The notes beneath the pieces were generated by a model. It was not told the DNA's origin, did not search any database, and was given only the letters and a program-made list of their open reading frames with translations. This document shows positions 8,112-14,156 of a stretch of 14,669 bases of DNA, piece by piece. Position 1 is the first letter of the stretch; each line of letters opens with the position of its first letter. The stretch is from NCBI GenBank assembly GCA_964388955.1, contig CAYMCO010000055.1:1-14669 (forward strand). Reading direction: 5' to 3'. The stretch comes from CAYMCO01 sp964388955. Lineage in GTDB: Bacteria > Chloroflexota > Anaerolineae > Anaerolineales > E44-bin32. Position numbers and translations under genes: made by a program.

Positions 8112-9101
8112 TCACTGGAGCAAGGGCGCCAGCGGCTCCCGCTGCTGCGCCGGGAGCGCCCGACCGACCAGATCGCTCACCCGCTCCCACTCGCTCCGCT
8201 CCAGGTAGCCCTCCAGGCCGCGCTCCAGCCCTCTGATGATGCGGGTCCCATTCAGCATCACCGCGGTGCAGATCTGCACCGCCGAGGCGCCCACCGCCAG
8301 GTACTCGAGAGCGTGCTGCCACCTGGAGATGCCGCCAACACCGAAGACCGGCGCCGGATGGGTTGCCACGATATCCGCCACGCACCGGGCGGACACCGGC
8401 CGCAGCCCTGGGCCGCCGTATCCCCCGATAATGCCCCTTCCATCCACCACCGGAAGCGGCGCGAACTGATCCAGATCGACACCACCGATGCCCGAAAGGC
8501 TGTTGGTGGCGCAGAACCCATCCGCTCCGGCTTCCACCGCCGCCTGGACGAGCGGAGCCAGATCCGTCACATTGGGGGTCATCTTCACTATGACGGGCAG
8601 AGTCGTCGAGGCCCGCACCCAGCCCACGGCCTGGCCCAGGGAGACCGGATCCTGGCCCAGCTTGCTTCCCCGCTCTACGCCCGGCGCGAAATTCGGGCAG
8701 CTTGCGTTCATCTCATAGGCACTCACCCCGCGCGGCTCCAGATGGCGCACCACTTCCGACCAGCTTTCCGGGGTGTTGTCGCCAGCGATGCTGGCGATGA
8801 TGGGCCTGTCGGGAAACCGATTTCGGATCCGGTCGATCTCTGGGCCCCATTCCGCTACCGTCATGGGGCTGAAGAGCTCGATATCGAGCATGCCCCATTT
8901 CAGTTTCCCGGAACGGATGACGTGCACGCGCGGGCTGGGCGCGGGGGTAGGCTGCATGGAGATAGTCTTCAGCACCGCGCCTCCCCAGCCGGCCTCGAAC
9001 GCTTCGATCACCATGTCCGCATTCGCCGTAGGCGGGCCGGAGGCCAGCAAGAATGGATTGGGGAAGTGCAACCCCAAGAATGAGATATCCAGATTCGCCA
9101 T
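8112..9101 (-). CDS. PreA/dihydroorotate dehydrogenase-like flavoprotein lacking Fe-S domain
   Basis: A 329-residue FMN-barrel protein related to PreA and class 1 dihydroorotate dehydrogenases, ending where PreA would enter its ferredoxin domain. Key residues are intact: Lys45 in GAVLKT, MNASCPNF with catalytic Cys135, IVKMTPN with Lys173, and CATNS with Asn200. It should therefore bind FMN and reduce or oxidise a C=C bond in a pyrimidine-like or carboxylate substrate. It has no Fe-S or NAD domain, so electrons must come from another protein; the neighbouring Fe-S paralog is the obvious candidate. The ATG at 9101 has GGGAAGG upstream and gives the PreA-like start ANLDISFLGLHFPNPF; a GTG at 9119 extends the frame by six residues. 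The gene follows gntR by 57 nt and precedes its paralog by 51 nt. Confidence 0.85.
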   Translation of the reverse strand: MANLDISFLGLHFPNPFLLASGPPTANADMVIEAFEAGWGGAVLKTISMQPTPAPSPRVHVIRSGKLKWGMLDIELFSPMTVAEWGPEIDRIRNRFPDRPIIASIAGDNTPESWSEVVRHLEPRGVSAYEMNASCPNFAPGVERGSKLGQDPVSLGQAVGWVRASTTLPVIVKMTPNVTDLAPLVQAAVEAGADGFCATNSLSGIGGVDLDQFAPLPVVDGRGIIGGYGGPGLRPVSARCVADIVATHPAPVFGVGGISRWQHALEYLAVGASAVQICTAVMLNGTRIIRGLERGLEGYLERSEWERVSDLVGRALPAQQREPLAPLLQ

Positions 9102-9158
9102 GCCGTTCAGCCTTCCCACTCCAGAACGGCGCCTGCGCCGTCGCGCCTCTCGCGCCGG

Positions 9159-9845
9159 TCAGGAGCCATCCTTTGGCTCACGTCCGTCGAAGTAGTTCAG
9201 CAGCACCTCTGTGGCCTCTTGAAGATGCCCCAGCAGGGCGCGGATCGCCCGCTCGGGGTCCCGCTCTCTCAGCGCCCCAAGCATCTCGCGGTGGTCCGAA
9301 ATCCCCGCCGCCAGATCGTCGTACAGCGAGGTCTGCACTGCGATATACATCCTGGCTTGGGCCGCCACCTCATTGAGATAGGCCTCCAGCCGGGAGTGTC
9401 CTGACATACGCCAGACCTGTTTGTGAAACTCCAGATCCAGATCCAGCACGGTGTCGTGATCTCCCCTCCCAGCCGCCTCGAACATGGCTTCCAGGATATC
9501 GTCCAACTGCTGCAACTGTGCATCGGTCGCGCCTTGCGCGGCCAGGCGGAATGCCTCTTCTTCCAGAATTCGACGCAGAGAGTAGATTTCGCGAATATCC
9601 CGTTCCGAGATCTGAACCACGTGGCTGCCGTGTCCCGGTTCGCTGATGATCAGCCCTTCGGACTCCAGGATGCGCAGCGCCTCCCGCAGTGGCCCCCGAC
9701 TGACCCCCAGCTGGCGCGCTGCTTCCACCTCCAGCAAGCGGGTGCCCGGCGCCAGGGTCCCATGCACAATCGACTCCCGCAGCCTTGCAGCCACATCCAA
9801 GGCCAGGTTCTTTCGCTCCAGGGCCGGTACCTGCTTCAAGCTCAC
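9159..9845 (-). CDS. GntR-family transcriptional regulator, FadR/FCD subfamily
   Basis: A 228-residue DNA-binding regulator. Residues about 15-78 are the winged helix-turn-helix, with LEVEAARQLGVSRGPLREAL carrying the recognition helix and GHGSHV in the wing. Residues about 85-220 are an all-helical FCD ligand domain in which Asp137, His141, His185 and His207 match the metal-binding set; such domains usually sense small carboxylates. The start is GTG at 9845, supported by a perfect AAGGAGG six nucleotides upstream. It is the first gene of the minus-strand operon with both flavoproteins and the racemase, and it is divergent from the enolase-like gene. The shared intergenic region has repeated CGAATTGT boxes over both promoters, so it probably represses both units and is relieved by a pathway carboxylate (inference). 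Confidence 0.92.
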   Translation of the reverse strand: MSLKQVPALERKNLALDVAARLRESIVHGTLAPGTRLLEVEAARQLGVSRGPLREALRILESEGLIISEPGHGSHVVQISERDIREIYSLRRILEEEAFRLAAQGATDAQLQQLDDILEAMFEAAGRGDHDTVLDLDLEFHKQVWRMSGHSRLEAYLNEVAAQARMYIAVQTSLYDDLAAGISDHREMLGALRERDPERAIRALLGHLQEATEVLLNYFDGREPKDGS

Positions 9846-9937
9846 CGATATCCTCCTTGACCGGAGCCCGCCACCTCTATCGCGGGCGGCAAAGCCCGGC
9901 GCACAGCCTAGACACGCCCACGCTTCCCGCCCCTTTC

Positions 9938-9966
9938 ATAATAGTCAAGAAGCTTCGAATTGTCCA
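9938..9966 (-). promoter_or_regulatory. Predicted sigma70-type promoter for gntR-flavoprotein-larA operon
   Basis: Reading the minus strand, TGGACA (9961-9966) is followed after 17 nt by TATTAT (9938-9943). Each box differs from consensus at one base. It points toward the GTG start at 9845, leaving a leader of about 86 nt. Its -35 box lies inside the first CGAATTGT-containing repeat. Confidence 0.65.
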
Positions 9967-10010
9967 CATTCGAATTGTTGACAAAACCGCCGCCCTGTCG
10001 ATACAATTCG
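9954..10010. promoter_or_regulatory. Probable GntR operator: tandem 15-bp repeats plus an inverted half-site
   Basis: TTCGAATTGTCCACA (9954-9968) is directly followed by TTCGAATTGTTGACA (9969-9983), identical at 13 of 15 positions. ACAATTCG (10003-10010) is a third CGAATTGT core in the opposite orientation. The three cores cover the -35 of the leftward promoter and the -35 and -10 of the rightward one. TTCGAA is itself palindromic, suiting a dimeric regulator. Assignment to the adjacent GntR protein is inferred from position. Confidence 0.6.
9978..10007 (+). promoter_or_regulatory. Predicted strong sigma70-type promoter for the enolase-like operon
   Basis: Perfect TTGACA at 9978-9983, an 18-nt spacer, and TACAAT at 10002-10007 (one mismatch to TATAAT). 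Transcription would begin near 10014, giving a leader of about 90 nt before the ATG at 10107. The leader contains a 6-codon frame (10032-10052) within a small imperfect hairpin. The -35 is part of the second 15-bp repeat and the -10 overlaps the inverted copy. Confidence 0.7.
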
Positions 10011-10106
10011 TGTTGCGGGTCGGGGGGGCGGATGCGCCGTCTGGCGGCATGAAGGGAGTTCTGCGTCCCATCGGCCAAGTCCGACCGGAGAGGGATTATT
10101 CACATC

Positions 10107-11378
10107 ATGCATCCAGAAATCACGGCGGTGCTGGCGCGCGAGATCATCGATTGCCGCGGCTTCCCCACGGTCGAGGTGGATCTGCACGTCGACGGCAAGT
10201 TGGCGGGCCGCGCCGATGTGCCCGCCGGCCGTTCCACGGGGAAACGGGAGGCCGTCGAGCTTCGAGACGGCGGCTCACGGTGGGGCGGACAAGGCACGCG
10301 GCGCGCGGTGGAGAATATCAACCGCCTCATCGGGCCCTCCCTGATTGGCAGAGATCCCCGCGACCAAAATGGAATTGACGCGGCCATGATCGAACTGGAC
10401 GGCACGCCCGATAAATCCAGACTGGGGGCGAACGCCATCGTGGGTGTCTCGCTCGCCGTCGCGAAGGCGGCAGCCCATACTGCAGGGCTTTCCCTCTACG
10501 AGCACCTCAACCCAGATGCCCACGTCATCCCCGTCCCGTTGATGAATCTGATCAACGGTGGCAAGCTGACCTCCAACGATCTCGAAATCCAGGAGTTCAT
10601 CGTCATGCCCGTCGGCGCACAGGGCCTGATGGAGGGGCTGCGGATGTGCTACGAGATCAATTTCATCCTGCACGACTTGATCGTGGAGCGGTATGGCAAG
10701 ATCGCCGCCAATGTTGGCGATGAGGGCGGCTTTGCGCCTCCGATGAGAGGTGTAGAGGAGCCCATGAATATGCTGGCCACGGCCGTGGAACGTTCCGGAT
10801 ACGCGGATGAGATCCTGTATGCGATGGACGCCGCCGCCAGCCACTGGTACGACTGGGAGCACGGCTTGTATCGCATGGACGGGCGCGAAATGAATCGGGA
10901 CGAGGTGATCGAGATGTATGTCGATCTGTGCGCCCGCTACCCATTTGGGTCCATCGAAGATCCACTGATGGAGGACGATTTTGAGGGCCACGCCCTGCTC
11001 ACCAAGGCGCTGGAGGACGTGCAGATCGTTGGGGATGATCTCTTCACCACCAATTTGGATTCGATCCAGCGCGGCGTCGAGCTTGGCGCCGCCAACGCCA
11101 TGCTGTGGAAATTCAATCAGGTGGGCACGATCAGCGAGGCGCTCCAGGCGGCCGAATTCGCCTTCCGCTCCGGATACGGCGTGCAGGTTTCAGAGCGCAG
11201 CGGCGAGACAGAGGACACCGCCATCGCAGACTTCGCGGTGGCCCTGAACTGCGGCCAGATCAAGACGGGGACGACCCGGAGCGAACGCACTTCCAAATAC
11301 AACCAACTTCTGCGCATTGAGGAGCAGTTGGGCCCTGCGGCCCTATACGCTGGCCGTGATTTCCACCGGCCCATATAG
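10107..11378 (+). CDS. Enolase-family protein with altered active site
   Basis: A 423-residue full-length homologue of enolase (2-phosphoglycerate to PEP). The start matches (REIIDCRGFPTVEV), as do the loop AGRSTG with Ser43, IQEF with Glu163, GDEGG with Glu206, metal ligands Asp241, Glu284 and Asp310, the catalytic base Lys335, Arg364-Ser365 in RSGETED, and Lys386 in QIKTG. Two residues are changed: the His of INGGxH (yeast His159) is Leu154, and the His of SHRSGETED (yeast His373) is Glu363. Both contact substrate in true enolases, so the metal and acid/base machinery is kept but the substrate pocket is different. It is followed by a type-2 glycerate kinase relative, which makes 2-phospho acids. 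I infer a dehydratase acting on a 2-phospho-2-hydroxyacid other than, or besides, 2-phosphoglycerate. The ribosome site GGAGAGGG lies an unusually long 12 nt before the ATG. Confidence 0.85.
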   Translation: MHPEITAVLAREIIDCRGFPTVEVDLHVDGKLAGRADVPAGRSTGKREAVELRDGGSRWGGQGTRRAVENINRLIGPSLIGRDPRDQNGIDAAMIELDGTPDKSRLGANAIVGVSLAVAKAAAHTAGLSLYEHLNPDAHVIPVPLMNLINGGKLTSNDLEIQEFIVMPVGAQGLMEGLRMCYEINFILHDLIVERYGKIAANVGDEGGFAPPMRGVEEPMNMLATAVERSGYADEILYAMDAAASHWYDWEHGLYRMDGREMNRDEVIEMYVDLCARYPFGSIEDPLMEDDFEGHALLTKALEDVQIVGDDLFTTNLDSIQRGVELGAANAMLWKFNQVGTISEALQAAEFAFRSGYGVQVSERSGETEDTAIADFAVALNCGQIKTGTTRSERTSKYNQLLRIEEQLGPAALYAGRDFHRPI

Positions 11379-11455
11379 AAGAGGGTTTCCCGCTGCCCGA
11401 CCTAATACGGAATCGGAGCGAGCTGCTGTCGCATGGGGACCGTGAGCTGCGCTCG

Positions 11456-12751
11456 ATGGCCATCGAGGTCATCGAGCATGGTCTGCGTGCCGCGGACCCT
11501 TATCCCGCGGTCAAGCGGCTGATTCATCGTGATGGGGATGCGCTCACGGTCGGCGACCTCAGCCTTAATCTGCGTGAATTCGAGCGTGTCTTCATCCTGG
11601 GGGCCGGCAAGGCCTCGGGCGGTATCGCCAGAGCGCTGGAGGAAATCCTTGGCGACCGGCTGACCGAAGGCCTCTTTGTGCTGAGGTATGGGGATGAGAT
11701 CGAGCTGGGGCGCACGCGCCTGATTCACGCCGCCCACCCGGTCCCAGACGAGAGCAGTTTGCGGGCCGGGAAGGAGCTGATGCGGCTGGCGTCCGGATTC
11801 ACCCCGCGCGACCTGGTTTTCGCGGGCATCACCGGCGGCAGCTCGGCGCTCCTCTGCCTGCCGCAGGACGGGATCAGCCTCGCGGACAAGCAGCGAGTGA
11901 ACGAACTGCTCCTGCTGAGCGGGGCGGATATCTTCCAAATCAATGCGGTGCGCAAACACCTCTCGCGGATCAAAGGGGGCTGGCTGGCGAAGGCCATTCT
12001 GCCCGCTACGCTGGTCAATCTGACTGTCTCCGACGTGGTGGGGGATGCGCTGGATTTCATCACTGGCCCCACCGTCCCCGACACCTCGACCTTCGCTGAC
12101 GCCCGCTCCGTGATGGATGAGTTTGCGCTGTGGGAGCGCTTTCCCCCTGCCGCCGCCCGCCACCTGCGGGAAGGGGACGAAACCCGAGAGACACCGAAGG
12201 CATTTGACGGCCTTCCGCTGTTCTCGTTCATCGTGGTGCCGGGGGACGCGGCCTGCGTCGCCGCCCGCAAGAAGGCGCAGGCGCTGGGCTTCCACGCCCA
12301 GATTCTCACTACTTCGCTGGAGGGGGAGGCCAGAGAGTCGGGGGCCTTCTTCTCGGCGGTGGCGCGCGAAATCGCCCTTCACGGCCGCCCCTTTTCTCGA
12401 CCGGCGGCACTCATCGGGGGTGGCGAGAACGTGGTATCCATCGGGGGAGATGCCTGCGGTGCCGGCGGGCCGAATCAGGAATTCGCCCTCTCCGCGGCCT
12501 TGGAGATCAAAGGCATGCAGGGCGTCCTCATCGCCGCTGTCGACACCGACGGCGCGGACGGCCCCACTGAAGCCGCCGGGGCACTGGTGGACGGATCCAC
12601 CGCGGGCAGCGCGGCCGCCTTGCCCGGGGACTTGCAGGCCGCCGTCCGCCGACATGACTCTTTTGGAATGCTGTCCGCTCTGGGGGAGGTGGTCATCACG
12701 GGCCCAACGGGGACGAATGTCAACGATCTGAAGCTCGCGCTGGTCCGCTGA
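11456..12751 (+). CDS. Glycerate 2-kinase-type protein (DUF4147 + MOFRL domains)
   Basis: At least 431 residues. The family (often misnamed hydroxypyruvate reductase TtuD) phosphorylates the C2 hydroxyl of D-glycerate. The N-terminal DUF4147 domain shows ILGAGKASGGIARA with the essential Lys52, AAHPVPDE at 92-99, ITGGSSALLCLP at 125-136, INAVRKHLSRIKGG, and VSDVVGDALDFITGPTVPD. The MOFRL domain carries ALIGGGENVV, GAGGPNQEFALS, DTDGADGPTEAAGALVDG and the terminal ITGPTGTNVNDL. Some relatives have Arg where this has Pro339 in GGPNQE. ATG 11456 has only a weak ribosome site. Upstream codons stay open and read LIRNRSELLSHGDRELRS, which fits the family N-terminus; a CTG at 11393 sits seven bases after GAGGG and could be the true start. 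It follows the enolase-like gene in the same operon. Confidence 0.88.
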   Translation: MAIEVIEHGLRAADPYPAVKRLIHRDGDALTVGDLSLNLREFERVFILGAGKASGGIARALEEILGDRLTEGLFVLRYGDEIELGRTRLIHAAHPVPDESSLRAGKELMRLASGFTPRDLVFAGITGGSSALLCLPQDGISLADKQRVNELLLLSGADIFQINAVRKHLSRIKGGWLAKAILPATLVNLTVSDVVGDALDFITGPTVPDTSTFADARSVMDEFALWERFPPAAARHLREGDETRETPKAFDGLPLFSFIVVPGDAACVAARKKAQALGFHAQILTTSLEGEARESGAFFSAVAREIALHGRPFSRPAALIGGGENVVSIGGDACGAGGPNQEFALSAALEIKGMQGVLIAAVDTDGADGPTEAAGALVDGSTAGSAAALPGDLQAAVRRHDSFGMLSALGEVVITGPTGTNVNDLKLALVR

Positions 12752-12818
12752 GGCATCTCCCCATCGGGTGGCCTTCCCGCGCAGATGCCGGATGGCCGGG
12801 CCCAGCGGGGCCCTCTTT
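12752..12818 (+). terminator. Two successive hairpins after the kinase gene
   Basis: GGCATCT (12752-12758), directly after the stop codon, pairs with AGATGCC (12783-12789). Next, GGGCCC (12798-12803) pairs with GGGCCC (12808-12813) over a 4-nt loop and is followed by TCTTT. The second has the shape of a weak intrinsic terminator. Together they may end or attenuate transcription before the ureohydrolase gene. Confidence 0.4.
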
Positions 12819-12876
12819 CCGGCGCGGCGAGATCGGGACCCGCTCGATGGGCGGCGAATGGCGAAAGGGAAAGCAT

Positions 12877-13869
12877 ATGCCAGGGCAGTTTGACACCACC
12901 TTCGAAGCTGATCTGACCTTCCTCGGCGTTCCAGAGTGCGACCATCCGGCGCACGGCCAGGCCGAGATCGGGATCATAGGTGTGCCAATGGTGACCTCCT
13001 ATTCGCGGCCGGGTGGTTCGGGCGCCGGCCCGGAGCACATCGTGCCTGCGGCGGATGCCAATCCGGGCGCCGCGCCGGGCGCCATCCGCCGGGCGTCGCA
13101 AGCCTTCCGCAAATACCAGGGGTGCTACGATTTCGACCTGGGGGCCGCATTGCAGCTCGATCAGGGCGAATGGCTGTGCGACTTCGGCGATGTCTCCCGC
13201 CCCGGGATCAACGACGCCGCCTTCTCCAGGCGCTCCACCACTGCGGTGCGCGGTTTGCTGGAACATGGGATCGTGCCCCTCGTGCTCGGGGGGGATCACG
13301 CAACCACGATCCCGGTGGTCCGCGCCTACGAGGGGCGAGAGCCGATGTGCCTCGTCCAGGTGGACGCGCATATGGACTACCGGGATGAAATCGGCGGCTT
13401 GCGCGAGGGCTATGGCAGCCCGATCCGGCGCTCGGCTGAACTGGACTGCGTGGTCTCTATGGCCCAGATCGGAGTCCGGGGCTGGGGCGCGGCCCGAGAG
13501 GGCGACGTGGAAGACGCGCTGGCGGCGGGGTCCATCATCTTCACCGCAGAGCAGGTGCACGACCGAGGAATGGAGGCCGTGCTGGCTGATATCCCCGCGG
13601 CGGAGAACTACTACATTACGTTGGACATTGACGGGCTCGATCCCTCCATCGCCCCCGGAGTGCTGTTCCCTTCCCACGGCGGCCTGACATACTATCAGAC
13701 GGCGAAACTACTCCGCGGCATCACGCGCAAAGGCCGGGTGGTGGGGATGGATATGGTGGAAGTGACGCCCGGGCTGGATAGCGGGGGCCGCACCAGCATC
13801 CTGGCGGTGCGGCTGATCCTGGATTTGATCGGTTTCCTGCTGCAGAGCGGACAGGTCCAAGCATCCTAG
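12877..13869 (+). CDS. Ureohydrolase (agmatinase/arginase/guanidino-hydrolase family)
   Basis: A 330-residue binuclear-metal hydrolase that should split a guanidino compound into urea and an amine. All six metal ligands are visible: His141 in LGGDHA, Asp163, His165 and Asp167 in DAHMD, and Asp250 and Asp252 in LDIDGLDP. GSGAGPEHI near 48-55 is the family's early substrate loop and MVEVTPGLD near 293-301 is typical of agmatinases. The segment that usually reads SHGSPxRR is GYGSPIRR, so a His that helps in catalysis in characterised members is Tyr179. Family substrates include agmatine, arginine, guanidinobutyrate, guanidinopropionate, formiminoglutamate and guanidine; the exact one cannot be read. 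ATG 12877 is chosen over ATG 12847 because GAAAGGGA lies six bases upstream of it. An amidinotransferase at the other end of the window also handles guanidino groups. Confidence 0.87.
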   Translation: MPGQFDTTFEADLTFLGVPECDHPAHGQAEIGIIGVPMVTSYSRPGGSGAGPEHIVPAADANPGAAPGAIRRASQAFRKYQGCYDFDLGAALQLDQGEWLCDFGDVSRPGINDAAFSRRSTTAVRGLLEHGIVPLVLGGDHATTIPVVRAYEGREPMCLVQVDAHMDYRDEIGGLREGYGSPIRRSAELDCVVSMAQIGVRGWGAAREGDVEDALAAGSIIFTAEQVHDRGMEAVLADIPAAENYYITLDIDGLDPSIAPGVLFPSHGGLTYYQTAKLLRGITRKGRVVGMDMVEVTPGLDSGGRTSILAVRLILDLIGFLLQSGQVQAS

Positions 13870-13923
13870 TACGGGGGCGAGCAGTGGGGCCCGCGGCGAC
13901 GGGATCGCGAGACAGGAGAAACG

Positions 13924-13956
13924 ATGGCGACTGAGTCCGCAGCGGAAGGCGGCTGA
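13924..13956 (+). other. Ten-codon mini-ORF with strong ribosome site
   Basis: CAGGAGA followed by a short gap and ATG encodes MATESAAEGG and stops at 13954-13956. The ribosome site is better than that of several real genes here. It could be a leader, a decayed gene start or chance. The rest of 13870-14090 shows no gene; the sequence turns from GC-rich to clearly AT-richer after about 14025. Confidence 0.25.
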
Positions 13957-13995
13957 GAATGCTCACACCCGGAGGGTTGTCCGCTGATCTGCCCA

Positions 13996-14041
13996 CCGGA
14001 GTTGCTCCGGCCCCGCATGGCCATTCATTTTGCCTTTTTTT
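13996..14041 (+). terminator. Possible terminator downstream of the ureohydrolase
   Basis: CCGGAG (13996-14001) and CTCCGG (14005-14010) form a 6-bp stem with a 3-nt loop. A run of seven T (14035-14041) lies about 24 nt further, with a GGCC/GGCC pair between. The spacing is too long for a textbook terminator, but the combination marks a likely transcript end. Confidence 0.35.
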
Positions 14042-14090
14042 CATTGTCCACTGCCACTGCCATCATATTTCGTGTGAGAAAGAACCCAAT

Positions 14091-14119
14091 TTGACATTTT
14101 TCGGATCTTGAAATATCGT
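14091..14119 (+). promoter_or_regulatory. Predicted promoter for the Lrp/AsnC gene
   Basis: TTGACA (14091-14096), a 17-nt spacer and TATCGT (14114-14119, four of six matches to consensus), in an AT-rich patch. Transcription would begin about 30 nt before the ATG at 14157. Confidence 0.5.
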
Positions 14120-14156
14120 AGGTGCGCGCCCGAGATACGCAATCCAGGAGTCGACC

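Noticed and set aside
6879..9101. Genuine dihydroorotate dehydrogenases of pyrimidine biosynthesis
   Set aside because: The two are paralogs in a catabolic-style operon with a GntR regulator and a racemase, one has the PreA-type ferredoxin tail, and no other pyrimidine biosynthesis gene is near.
10032..10052. Six-codon leader frame (MRRLAA) in the 5' leader of the enolase-like gene, inside a small imperfect hairpin
   Set aside because: It is too short to support; there is no run of regulatory codons and no clear terminator/antiterminator pair, so attenuation cannot be argued.
12475..13677. A 400-codon open frame on the minus strand opposite the kinase end and the ureohydrolase
   Set aside because: It lies antisense to recognised genes with intact motifs; its composition is typical of a shadow frame.
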